From Woeseiaceae bacterium (lineage in GTDB: Bacteria > Pseudomonadota > Gammaproteobacteria > Steroidobacterales > Woeseiaceae): a DNA stretch of 64,000 bases. Made by a program: the position numbers and the translations under genes. Where the stretch lies: NCBI GenBank assembly GCA_021773115.1, contig JAJFKS010000034.1, positions 1 through 64,000 on the forward strand. Reading direction: 5' to 3'. Positions 45,527-54,364 of the stretch are shown one piece after another. Position 1 is the first letter of the stretch. Each line of letters begins with the position of its first letter. The notes below the pieces were generated by a model, which searched no databases, was not told where the DNA came from, and was given only the letters and a program-made list of their open reading frames with translations.

Positions 45527-46300
45527 TTAGTTATTCAAAGTGACAAAACCGCCATCGATCGGGAAGTTTGAGCCCGTCACAAAAGCCGCTTCATCAGAAC
45601 AGAGGTAGGCAACCATTGCAGCAATTTCCTCTGACGTTCCCATGCGACCGATGGGCTGAGTCTTCGAGAGTTTGTCAAACATCTCGTCACGGTTGTCCGG
45701 ATAATTTTCTTCGAGATACCTGTCGACAAAGGGTGTGTGAACGCGACCCGGCGCAACGCAGTTGCAACGAATGCCGTAGTCCACATAGTCCTTCGCAACT
45801 GAATAGGTCATTGTCAGCACTGCGCCCTTAGTGGTTGAGTAGGCAAAACGATCGGCAATTCCAACGGACGATGCGACAGACGCCATATTGAGAATCGCAC
45901 CGCGGCGTCGATCCTTCATTGCGGGAACGACAGCGGCCAACATGTTGTAAACACCCTTCACATTGACCGAAATCAGACGGTCAAAATCAGCCTCGCTGGT
46001 GTTTTCGAGATTGCCGACATGAGCAATTCCGGCATTGTTCACCAAAACGTCGATGTCCGACGTTGCCAGGATGCCGCTGACTATTTCCCTAACCCCGCCG
46101 TGGTCGGCCACGTCGCAGGCGAAGGCGACCGCTGTGCCGCCGGATTCCTTTATTTCACTTGCGACAGATTCTGCTGACTCGAGGTTAAGGTCAAAAATCA
46201 GCACATGAGCGCCTTCGCTGGCAAGGCGCAGAGAAATGCTCTTGCCTATGCCGCTGCCGCCACCCGTCACCAGCGCTGTCTTTTTTTCAAATCGATTCAT
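45527..46300 (-). CDS. 2-keto-3-deoxy-L-fuconate dehydrogenase (SDR)
   Basis: 257 residues, classical short-chain dehydrogenase: TALVTGGGSGIGKS (cofactor loop), IDVLVNNAGIA, the catalytic triad S (NMASVASS), Y and K (FAYSTTKGA), and a C-terminal GSNFPIDGGF. An Asp at the end of strand 2 (LIFDLN) predicts NAD preference. Position between the lactonase and the FAH hydrolase gives the specific step; SDRs cannot be assigned by sequence alone. Confidence 0.85.
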   Translation of the reverse strand: MNRFEKKTALVTGGGSGIGKSISLRLASEGAHVLIFDLNLESAESVASEIKESGGTAVAFACDVADHGGVREIVSGILATSDIDVLVNNAGIAHVGNLENTSEADFDRLISVNVKGVYNMLAAVVPAMKDRRRGAILNMASVASSVGIADRFAYSTTKGAVLTMTYSVAKDYVDYGIRCNCVAPGRVHTPFVDRYLEENYPDNRDEMFDKLSKTQPIGRMGTSEEIAAMVAYLCSDEAAFVTGSNFPIDGGFVTLNN

Positions 46301-46316
46301 TTGTTGTCTTCTTTAT

Positions 46317-47150
46317 TCACTGCTTAAGGTTGTAGAAATCGACCGCATTGCGACCAAAAATATCGGCTTGTTCCTGCTCCGACAGTACCTCGAATCGTGC
46401 TGTTGAAGCATCGTGCCACCCCTGGTAGTCACCGGCTAGATTGAGGACCGGCCAGTCGCTGCCCCAAATCAGCCGTTTCGAACCAAATGTCTCCAACAAG
46501 TGATCGAGATACGGCATCACGTCGTCGTAGGTCTGTTTGTCGCCGGCTTCGGTAATTAGACCCGAGATTTTGCAATAGGCCGACGTCTGACTTGCGATGG
46601 CGGAAATACGGTCGGCCCAGGGTTGCCATTCGCCCGATGCAATATCGGGCTTGGCACCGTGATCGATTACGACGCGCAGTTGCGGATGACGGTTCAGGCA
46701 ATTCAGCAAGTACGGGAGATGCACGGTTCGAACTAAAGCATCGAAACATATGTCATGAGCGGGCAGGGCGTCCAGAACGGTGCCGAGTCCCGGGTCGTCG
46801 ATCCAGGCAGTATTTTCGATGTCCTGAATCATCGGGCGAATTCCAACGAACTTCGAATGTTCAGCGAATTCCTGCAGTGTTTCAATGGCGTTGGTCGGTG
46901 AGTCCATGTCAATCCAACCTACGACTCCGGCGACTCGTGCACTGTGTTCGGCAATGGCTAGCAAGTACCGCGTCTCAGCAACACTGGCGGCGGCTTGTAC
47001 CAATACTGTCTGATCAATGCCCGCTTGATCCAAAAGAGGCGACAAGTCCTCCGGCGTGAAGTCTCTATACAGCGATCGCAGGTCCGGCGTCAGCCAACCA
47101 TAGTCGTCGCGCTGAATAGACCAATAGTGTTGATGACCGTCGATTCGCAC
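46317..47150 (-). CDS. L-fucono-lactone hydrolase (amidohydrolase family)
   Basis: 277 residues, GTG start. The amidohydrolase_2 fold begins MRIDGHQHYW with the HxH metal site and continues with GVVGWIDMDSP, FVGIRPMIQD, LRVVIDHGAKPD and LIWGSDWPVLN, where the last Asp is catalytic. Members of this group hydrolyse aldonolactones such as L-fucono-1,5-lactone. A decayed second copy of its N-terminus lies at 55885. Confidence 0.87.
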   Translation of the reverse strand: MRIDGHQHYWSIQRDDYGWLTPDLRSLYRDFTPEDLSPLLDQAGIDQTVLVQAAASVAETRYLLAIAEHSARVAGVVGWIDMDSPTNAIETLQEFAEHSKFVGIRPMIQDIENTAWIDDPGLGTVLDALPAHDICFDALVRTVHLPYLLNCLNRHPQLRVVIDHGAKPDIASGEWQPWADRISAIASQTSAYCKISGLITEAGDKQTYDDVMPYLDHLLETFGSKRLIWGSDWPVLNLAGDYQGWHDASTARFEVLSEQEQADIFGRNAVDFYNLKQ

Positions 47151-47155
47151 AGGCG

Positions 47156-47359
47156 TTACTTTGCTGTGCCATTAACAGTAACTGGCATCGGCGATAAAAA
47201 GCCGCGCCGCACTTTCGCGTACCCAGCCAGGCGCAAAATTTCGTTTGCTTGCGCTTCTGAAACGGCGTGGTAGAGGTTGCCCAGGGAGGCACAACCAAAG
47301 CCCGGCGTATCGATGCCAAGGCCAGTATTGCCAATACGCCGTTTATCTATCACAGCCAT
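47156..47359 (-). pseudogene. Aldo/keto reductase relic (L-fucose dehydrogenase)
   Basis: 67 residues: RIGNTGLGIDTPGFGCASLG and NLYHAVSEAQANEIL match the first 44 residues of the intact enzyme at 55968. The frame then jumps to GYAKVRRGFLSPMP, which matches residues about 94-107 there, and ends. About 50 internal residues and the last 240 are missing, including the catalytic Tyr and His. The intact copy must supply the activity. Confidence 0.85.
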
Positions 47360-47372
47360 TTACCGAACCCAA

Positions 47373-48701
47373 TTACGTTCCGACTGCCTTCGTTTTGTTG
47401 CCAAGGCGCGATTGCCATGCTGCGCCATCCGGGTATCTGAAATGCTCGAGTGACTCCGCACGCATCTTCACGCTGAAGCCCGGGGCGGTGGGGGCCATGT
47501 ATGCGCCATTACGAATTCGGCACGGTTCTTCGAAATGTTCGTGCAAATGATCGACATACTCGATCACGCGCTCGCCGATGCGTGCGGAAATCTGCACGAA
47601 GTCGATCATCGACATGTGTTGGACATACTCGCATAAACCAACACCGCCTGCATGAGGGCAAACCGGTTTGCCGAATTTGGCTGCAAGCATATACACCGTG
47701 AGCGCCTCGTTCAGTCCTGCTAACCGGCAGGCATCAACCTGGACAATGTCGATGGCGTCATTGGCGATGAACTGTTTGAACAGGATACGGTTCTGACAGT
47801 GCTCGCCGGTCGCGACCTGAATTTCGCCGATATGATCGCGGATTTTTTTGTGGCCAAAGACGTCGTCGGGGCTCGTTGGTTCCTCTATAAACCAGGGCTT
47901 GAACTCGACCAGATTTTGCATCCAGTCAATCGCTTGGTTGACTTCCCACGCTTGATTGGCGTCGACCATTAACCTGACGTCATCGCCAATTGTTTCACGT
48001 GCGATTCGGCAGCGTCGAACATCATCGTCAACGCTTTCGCCGACTTTCAACTTCAGGTGGGTGAAGCCGTTTGCGACGGCTTTGGCGCAGAGTGCTTTTA
48101 GTTTCTTGTCGTTATATCCCAACCAGCCGGCAGACGTGGTATAGGCGGGATATCCGTTTCGCTCAAGATGCTCGATCCGTTCATCGCGTGTTGCCGCGTT
48201 TCGGCGCACTATTTCAAGTGCCTCTTCTTTTGTCAGAGCGTCTTCGATGTATCTGAAGTCAAGACAGCTGACAAACTGCTCTGGCGGCATGTCCGAAAGT
48301 AAGCGCCATACCGGCTTGCTTTCCGAGCGTGCCCACATGTCCCAGACGGCATTGACAATACCGCCGGCCGCCATGTGAATTACGCCTTTCTCGGGCCCCA
48401 GCCAGCGCAACTGGCTATCAGAACGCATTGCAGCATAGAACTCACCGATATTCTCTTTGATGTCGTCGAGATCTTTACCTATCACGAGGTGCTGCATGCT
48501 CTCCACGGCCTGGCAGCAGATTTCATTGCCCCTGCCAATCGTGAAAATCAGGCTAAATCCCTGATTTCCTCGCTCGGTTCTGATCGCGATGTACGCGGCG
48601 GAATAGTCGGGATCCTTGTTGGTTGCGTCGGACCCGTCCAGTTCCTCGGAGGTCGGAAATCGCACATCCAGGGCAGTCAATTTGATGATCTTGTTAGGCA
48701 A
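47373..48701 (-). CDS. L-fuconate dehydratase (enolase superfamily), copy 1
   Basis: 442 residues; TTG start at 48701 chosen by alignment with copy 2 (PNKIIKLTALDVRFPTSEEL). Features: LDGSDATNKDPDYSAAY loop typical of fuconate dehydratases, LKLKVGESVDDD (catalytic Lys in K-x-K), VRLMVDANQAWEV (metal Asp), FIEEPTSPDD (metal Glu), ATGEHCQN (metal Glu) and CPHAGGVGLCEYVQH with the catalytic His. It dehydrates L-fuconate to 2-keto-3-deoxy-L-fuconate. First gene of the seven-gene minus-strand operon, behind an operator pair. Confidence 0.9.
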   Translation of the reverse strand: MPNKIIKLTALDVRFPTSEELDGSDATNKDPDYSAAYIAIRTERGNQGFSLIFTIGRGNEICCQAVESMQHLVIGKDLDDIKENIGEFYAAMRSDSQLRWLGPEKGVIHMAAGGIVNAVWDMWARSESKPVWRLLSDMPPEQFVSCLDFRYIEDALTKEEALEIVRRNAATRDERIEHLERNGYPAYTTSAGWLGYNDKKLKALCAKAVANGFTHLKLKVGESVDDDVRRCRIARETIGDDVRLMVDANQAWEVNQAIDWMQNLVEFKPWFIEEPTSPDDVFGHKKIRDHIGEIQVATGEHCQNRILFKQFIANDAIDIVQVDACRLAGLNEALTVYMLAAKFGKPVCPHAGGVGLCEYVQHMSMIDFVQISARIGERVIEYVDHLHEHFEEPCRIRNGAYMAPTAPGFSVKMRAESLEHFRYPDGAAWQSRLGNKTKAVGT

Positions 48702-48719
48702 TTTTTTACTCGTTATGAC

Positions 48720-48751
48720 TCCATATATGAAACAGTATTGTATAAATGCAA
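48720..48751 (-). promoter_or_regulatory. Fucose-locus operator pair before the catabolic operon
   Basis: On the minus strand TTGCATTTATACA (48739-48751) is followed 19 bp on by a weaker copy (48720-48732, 10 of 13 bases). The second copy ends 19 bp before the dehydratase start, a place where a bound protein would block transcription. Confidence 0.65.
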
Positions 48752-48935
48752 TTCTGTCAATCATAACCCGGACATCGCCCAGTATGGCGCGCACCTGTGG
48801 TACGCGGTACTCCACCGGAAATTGGGGCCGCCTGTGTCGAAATTCTCGTGTTGCACCAATGAAAGAACATATTGACCAGTGCAGTCTAAACCGGCAGTCT
48901 GCGCCATTGACGTCAACGAGTTCAGAGGGGCAGAC

Positions 48936-49730
48936 ATGGCTGAAACAGACAAAAAGTCACCGGGAACGCGGCGCAAAAAGGAATATTCGGCTCCGGCGCT
49001 GGAAAAAGGCCTGGATATTATCGAGGCCCTGGCCAGGGACTCCGACGGGCTGTCGTCCAAGGAGATCTCAGCGCGCTTGCGCCGGCCGATGGGTCAGCTA
49101 TTTCGTATGCTGGTCGTCCTGCAACAACGCGGTTACGTAACCTATAGCGCAAATTCGGAGCGCTATGAGCTGACCCTGAAGCTGTTCGAGCTATCCCACC
49201 AGTTGGCGCCGGTGAGACGGTTGACGCTAGCGGCTGCGCCCCTTATGAAACGCCTCGCGCAGGACATCAAGCAGTCTTGTCATCTGGTTGTCTACTATTC
49301 TGGAAAGGGTCATATTGTTGTCCAGCAGGATTCGCCGTCGACGCGCGTCCTGAGCGTTCGGCTGGGCGCCGAAGCGCCTTTGATCGACACCTGTTCGGGA
49401 CATGTGCTGTTGGCGTTTGTGGAAGAAGAAGAGCGACGAGTGATGCTCCGCAGCATACCCGCGCATCATCGCAAGCCTGCCAAATCGGCGCTCAATGAAA
49501 TAATAGGCCGAATTAACAAGGATGGATTCGAGCTCATCGCGAGCGCCCAAATACAGGGTGTGCAGGATATAGGTTACCCCGTGTACGACCACTCCGGGCA
49601 GATAAGCGCCGCCCTGGTTGTGCCATTCCTCTCGTATCTCGATGGGTCGCATCCTGTAAAGATCGAAGCTGCGCAGGGCATCATCGCAACAACAGCCGCC
49701 GATATCTCGAGTCGCCTGGGATACAGATAG
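48936..49730 (+). CDS. IclR-family regulator
   Basis: 264 residues; ATG at 48936 has AGAGGGG upstream, so I prefer it to the in-frame start at 48879. The winged helix spans about 15-80 (EKGLDIIEALARDSDGLSSK, PMGQLFRMLVVLQQRGYV). The effector domain includes LVVYYSGKGHIVVQQDSPS, LIDTCSGHVLLAF and IGYPVYDHSGQISAALVVPFL. It is divergent from the catabolic operon and in line with the TBDT that follows, a classical regulator position. A decayed copy lies at 58500. Confidence 0.9.
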   Translation: MAETDKKSPGTRRKKEYSAPALEKGLDIIEALARDSDGLSSKEISARLRRPMGQLFRMLVVLQQRGYVTYSANSERYELTLKLFELSHQLAPVRRLTLAAAPLMKRLAQDIKQSCHLVVYYSGKGHIVVQQDSPSTRVLSVRLGAEAPLIDTCSGHVLLAFVEEEERRVMLRSIPAHHRKPAKSALNEIIGRINKDGFELIASAQIQGVQDIGYPVYDHSGQISAALVVPFLSYLDGSHPVKIEAAQGIIATTAADISSRLGYR

Positions 49731-49802
49731 CCGCCAGACCCGCGCATTAACCAGCATTTCCTGGTTGACCGACGATAGGCTCAAGTGAGGGCCCCTCACC
49801 GA

Positions 49803-49891
49803 GTGCATATCTACCTGTTGTTTGCATATATGAATCATATGTGAGAGCCTCCACCGAAACTGTGTATATGCAGGTTGATTGCATTTATACA
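49803..49891 (+). promoter_or_regulatory. Two fucose-locus operator pairs upstream of TBDT-1
   Basis: Direct pair: GTGCATATCTACC (49803) and TTGCATATATGAA (49822), 19 bp apart. Inverted pair: TGTGTATATGCAG (49861) facing TTGCATTTATACA (49879), a 31-bp palindrome. Starts of the two pairs are 58 bp apart, almost the same as the 57 bp at the second TBDT. The last element ends 40 bp before the start codon. Confidence 0.7.
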
Positions 49892-49931
49892 TCAAGAGCT
49901 TCAAGCACTATAGAAATCGGGGGTCCTGCCA

Positions 49932-52688
49932 ATGAACAATCGGATACAGAAAAGCACTTTCTGTGAATTATTCAGCATCTTGTCACTGCTCACAATCGCC
50001 GGGGCGCCCGCAATGGCGCAAGAGGAGATTGAAGAGGTTGTCGTCACGGGTATTCGCAGCAGTCTCGAGCAGGCAGTAAAGATAAAGCGAGAATCCTCAA
50101 CCATTGTGGACGCGATCTCCGCTGAAGATGTTGGCAAGTTTCCGGACGAAAACGTAGCCGAATCCTTACAGCGCGTTACTGGAGTCCAGATTACACGGCT
50201 CCGGGGGGAAGGTCGGACGGTAAACATCCGCGGTCTGCCTTCGGCTTTTGGGCGCGTCCAATTGAACGGGCGAAGCCTGCCGTCGGCTCTGAATACTGTG
50301 AACTCCGATCCCAGTCGAAATTTTGACTTTACCGCCCTACCGTCTGAATTTGTTCGAAGCTTGGAAGTTCATAAATCGCCTACGGCCGACCTGCAGGAAG
50401 GGGGTCTGTCCGGAACCATTATTATTCGTACTCCGCGGCCATTCGATTACAACGATCGGCGCTTGTCCGGGTCTGTGCAGGGAGCATGGGAATCTAACTC
50501 GGACCAAACAGCACCACGTTTGTCCGGTATATATTCAGACATATTTGCCGACGGTAAGTGGGGTATTACACTTGGTGCAGCATATTCGGAGCGTAAGCCA
50601 GAAACTCACCAACTGGACCTGAGAGGGTACAACGATACCCGTACAGAAGATGTTGGGACTACAACCTCGGGCGGACCGCTCGACTTCAACGGAAATGGAA
50701 TCATCGAGCCGGGTTTGCTGGTGGAGATACCGGATCTTGTGTTTCTGAATATCTACACCGAGACGCGCAAGCGCTCGAGCGCCTTTGCCGCTTTCCAGGC
50801 CCGCCCAACAGACAGTCTTGAATTTACGGTAGATGCGTACTATACCGAACTGGATATTGAAGCATCGCGCTATGAGAATCTATACATACCTCGTTTGGCA
50901 TTGGGACCGATCGTACAAGAAGGCATTGTCACCCAGACATTCAACGGCGATACGCGTGCCGTTAGGTTCGAATCCGACAATACCGATCTTCGTGGCGGCA
51001 GCCGATTCGAAGATCGATTCGGGGAAACGCTATCGATTGCGGCGGGCCTGCGGTTCGACTCAGGTCCTTGGTCAGTTCTCGGGGAAATTGCAATCTCAGA
51101 ATCGGATCAGATTCGAGACAATCTGAATATCGCTACCATAGGCCTCGGGCGTGTCGCCATTGACGCGACCGTCGATTCAGAGATGATTAGCGTCATCCAC
51201 GGCGCTGGTTTTGAGGAGGCTCGTCTCGATCCGCAGAGCTTTCGGATTGCGAGTCTGAACGGTGAATATAAACGGAAATCCCAAGATGACCAGAATGAAA
51301 TCAGCTTGGATTTTGAGCGTACTTTAGTTGCGGGCCCGATCTCCAACATAAAGTTCGGGGCCCGTGCAACCGCCCGCGAACAATTCCAGGACAATGGGAG
51401 ACTTGTTGTACCTGGACCTGCGTTTGCGACACTCGTTGGTGGTCTGCCAGAAGGCCCGCTGCCTGGATCAATTTCGGCGGCGCCTTTCATGCAGCTAATT
51501 CAACCGGGGAATGGAAGTTTTCTCGAGGCCTATAGCGGTCAGGCGGTATTCCCGCAAAAATGGTTGGGGTCCGACACAGCAGGGTTCCTGAGTACAGTCA
51601 CAGACGCCGAACTCATCGCCGCTGGAAATTTCACAAACAGTCCATCCGGAATCATCGATGTCGAAGAGGACGTCTTGGCCGCTTACGTGATGGCCGACTT
51701 CGGTTCGAGTGATGGGCTGATCTCCGGTAATTTTGGTGTAAGAATTGTTGAAACGGAACAGACGTCCCGCGGATCCATACCTGACTTGACAGGAATCACG
51801 TTTCAGCCCGAAGCCGGAGAAATAACAACGATACCAATCTCCGGTGACACCCAAATCAAGCGCACGTACACCGACGTGTTGCCTAGTGTTAACCTAAGAA
51901 TCAACTTGAGAGACGATTTGGTCCTGCGCTTCACCGCGAATCGAACCATGTCGAGACCTCCACTGGCCGACGTGTCACCGTCAGCAAGCGCCAACGGTAC
52001 GGCTGCGACCATTTCACAAAAGAATCCTTTTCTGGATCCGTTCAGGTCAAACAATTTCGATGTCGCGGCCGAGTGGTACCTGAGCGACAACGGCCTCTTG
52101 TCGGCGACCTATTTTTACAAAGACGTGGTGTCTTTGATCACCCTCGAGACGGTATCTCGCGCGCTGCCGGTTACCGTAATCTTCGGTGACGGCAGCACCC
52201 TGGTCGAGCCGCTGGACTTTCAAATCACGGAGCCAGTGAACGGTGATGGCGTAATAGTTGAGGGACTGGAAATTGGCTACCAACAGTCGTTTAGCTTTCT
52301 GCCTGGCATCTGGGAAAACACAGGCGTGATCGGTAACTATACCTTTATTCAAAACTCGAACGAGGAATTGCTGACCGGGTCCTCGAAACATAATTACAAC
52401 ATTGGCGCCTACTATGAATCCGAACGCCTTGCAGTGCGGCTATCTTATACTTGGCGTGACGATTTTCTCGTTTCGTCGACCGCTGGATTTGGCGACGGAA
52501 TCCGCGCTCGGGCTCGTGGCACGCTTGACGGCAACTTTGTTTACAACATCAACGACAATTTGTCTGTGGTCTTTGAAGCGGTCAATATCTTGGACGATGC
52601 AGATAGGCAGCAATTCCTGACAGGGCTGCCCAACGAATACACTGATACTGGACGGCGGCTTTTGCTGGGAGCACGCCTCTCTTTCTAG
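49932..52688 (+). CDS. TonB-dependent receptor, fucose-polymer type, TBDT-1
   Basis: 918 residues. Signal peptide ends in PAMAQE. TonB-box-like EEVVVTGIRSSLEQAVKIKR, then FPDENVAESLQRVTGVQITR and VNIRGLPSAFGRVQLNGR, the plug motifs of the carbohydrate TBDT class (CirA/FecA-like, IRSSLxxA signature). Barrel end: RRLLLGARLSF. It probably imports fucose-containing oligosaccharides across the outer membrane. Operators upstream and the IclR gene 200 bp before tie it to the catabolic genes. Confidence 0.92.
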   Translation: MNNRIQKSTFCELFSILSLLTIAGAPAMAQEEIEEVVVTGIRSSLEQAVKIKRESSTIVDAISAEDVGKFPDENVAESLQRVTGVQITRLRGEGRTVNIRGLPSAFGRVQLNGRSLPSALNTVNSDPSRNFDFTALPSEFVRSLEVHKSPTADLQEGGLSGTIIIRTPRPFDYNDRRLSGSVQGAWESNSDQTAPRLSGIYSDIFADGKWGITLGAAYSERKPETHQLDLRGYNDTRTEDVGTTTSGGPLDFNGNGIIEPGLLVEIPDLVFLNIYTETRKRSSAFAAFQARPTDSLEFTVDAYYTELDIEASRYENLYIPRLALGPIVQEGIVTQTFNGDTRAVRFESDNTDLRGGSRFEDRFGETLSIAAGLRFDSGPWSVLGEIAISESDQIRDNLNIATIGLGRVAIDATVDSEMISVIHGAGFEEARLDPQSFRIASLNGEYKRKSQDDQNEISLDFERTLVAGPISNIKFGARATAREQFQDNGRLVVPGPAFATLVGGLPEGPLPGSISAAPFMQLIQPGNGSFLEAYSGQAVFPQKWLGSDTAGFLSTVTDAELIAAGNFTNSPSGIIDVEEDVLAAYVMADFGSSDGLISGNFGVRIVETEQTSRGSIPDLTGITFQPEAGEITTIPISGDTQIKRTYTDVLPSVNLRINLRDDLVLRFTANRTMSRPPLADVSPSASANGTAATISQKNPFLDPFRSNNFDVAAEWYLSDNGLLSATYFYKDVVSLITLETVSRALPVTVIFGDGSTLVEPLDFQITEPVNGDGVIVEGLEIGYQQSFSFLPGIWENTGVIGNYTFIQNSNEELLTGSSKHNYNIGAYYESERLAVRLSYTWRDDFLVSSTAGFGDGIRARARGTLDGNFVYNINDNLSVVFEAVNILDDADRQQFLTGLPNEYTDTGRRLLLGARLSF

Positions 52689-52897
52689 ATGTTTTATGTG
52701 AGTTGAATGATTTTTGGGTCTGCACTAGCGCAACTGAGATTGGACCATAAGTGTTGCGTCGCATCCGGTCCAAGCAGATTCGCAACAAGTGCTGTCGATT
52801 AGGGAGTTATCAAAAGGATGGATTACCGGATAGACATGGCCATTAAGTGGAGGCGACGCGCTCTGTGGCACCAGACGCACGATTGGTGCCGCGACCG

Positions 52898-54325
52898 ATG
52901 AGTAGCCCGCGCAAGCTTGTAACTGACTTGTGCCAGATCCTTCTCGTGCTCGTGCCGATGGCGATAATCGTATTTACGGCTGCGGGCTGTTCCGAGAAAA
53001 GCGAGCAGGCGAAAAATGCCGAAGCCAATACAGCTGACGTGGCCCGGAAAGAGTTGGATACTGAGTCGAAGGGCCCACCGAATATTATTGTGATCTTGGC
53101 CGATGACCTCGGATACGGCGATATTTCGGTAACCGGCGGCCGGGTTAAGACCCCTAACATCGAGCGCCTCGCGGCAGAAGGAATGCGGTTGACGGATTTT
53201 CATACCAGTGGTGTGGTTTGTAGCCCGACGCGCGCTGGATTACTTACGGGCCGTTACCAGCAACGCGCCGGCATTCCTGGCGTGATAGTAGCGGATCCAT
53301 CGGGGCTAACGCATGAAAATGGTCTGCAGGACCGCGAAATCACGGTCGCCGAATTGTTGCAGAAAGAAGCCTATGACACCGCAATTTTCGGCAAGTGGCA
53401 CCTTGGCTACGATCCCCTTTACAGTCCCTTGAATAATGGGTTTGATAAGTATGCAGGCTTCGTTGCCGGCAATATCGACTATTTTTCCCACATTGATCAG
53501 TCGGGCAAGCACGACTGGTGGCGAGATCGTGAATTGAACGTCGAGCAAGGCTATGCGACGAGCCTAATTAACGACTATGCCGTCAAATATATAGAGCAGT
53601 CGAGGAGTACGCCATTCTTCCTGTACGTGTCTCATGCCGCACCGCACTATCCGTACCAAGGCCCCGACGATTCGGCCGAGCGGCAGGCGGGCGCGCAATT
53701 TGAGGTATATAGCGCCGACGGCGACGTTCAGGCTACTTATCGCGAAATGGTACTCGAGATCGACCGAGGTATCGGTGACATTATGCGGGCGCTCGAACGC
53801 ACTGGTCAGGACAAAAATACACTGATTCTGTTTTTTTCTGATAACGGCGCGAACGAGTATGGCAGTAACGCGCCCTATCGTGGTTACAAAACAACGGTGT
53901 GGGAAGGTGGACACCGAGTGCCCTTCATCGCCCGGTGGCCATCAAAAATTCCTGCCGACACGGTACGGAGCCAACTGTCGTCATCCCTCGACGTCATGCC
54001 GACAATTATGGATATTGTCGGCATTCCGATTGTTGATGCGCCTGCTTTGGACGGAAGCAGCATCGCGCCTCTGCTTTACGGGGAGCGCGGTAACTCAAAT
54101 AGGCAGCTGTACTGGAACGGAGTCGCGATGCGAGACGGCGATTGGAAGCTGGTAATTGCAGATGGTAAGCCAAAGCTGTTCGATCTGAGCTCAGATCCCG
54201 GCGAATTAAACGATCTGTCAACAAGCAATCCTCAAATGGTAACGGAAATGCTAGCTGCAATTCGGGCCTGGCAAGCGGACATTTCAACAGATATGACCCA
54301 GCAGCCAGTGCCTCTACCACAATGA
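52898..54325 (+). CDS. S1-family sulfatase, lipoprotein
   Basis: 475 residues; the ATG at 52898 gives a leader ending in FTAAGCSE, a lipobox. A GTG at 52847 is an alternative start. Motifs: PPNIIVILADDLGYGD, VCSPTRAGLLTGRYQ (CxPTR in place of the common CxPSR, still convertible to formylglycine), IFGKWHLGYD, SHAAPHYPYQGP and FFSDNGANEYG. It is 210 bp downstream of TBDT-1 and 39 bp before another sulfatase. Confidence 0.92.
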   Translation: MSSPRKLVTDLCQILLVLVPMAIIVFTAAGCSEKSEQAKNAEANTADVARKELDTESKGPPNIIVILADDLGYGDISVTGGRVKTPNIERLAAEGMRLTDFHTSGVVCSPTRAGLLTGRYQQRAGIPGVIVADPSGLTHENGLQDREITVAELLQKEAYDTAIFGKWHLGYDPLYSPLNNGFDKYAGFVAGNIDYFSHIDQSGKHDWWRDRELNVEQGYATSLINDYAVKYIEQSRSTPFFLYVSHAAPHYPYQGPDDSAERQAGAQFEVYSADGDVQATYREMVLEIDRGIGDIMRALERTGQDKNTLILFFSDNGANEYGSNAPYRGYKTTVWEGGHRVPFIARWPSKIPADTVRSQLSSSLDVMPTIMDIVGIPIVDAPALDGSSIAPLLYGERGNSNRQLYWNGVAMRDGDWKLVIADGKPKLFDLSSDPGELNDLSTSNPQMVTEMLAAIRAWQADISTDMTQQPVPLPQ

Positions 54326-54364
54326 CTAACCTTTAGCGGCACGGCCATATTCGGAGACAAAGCA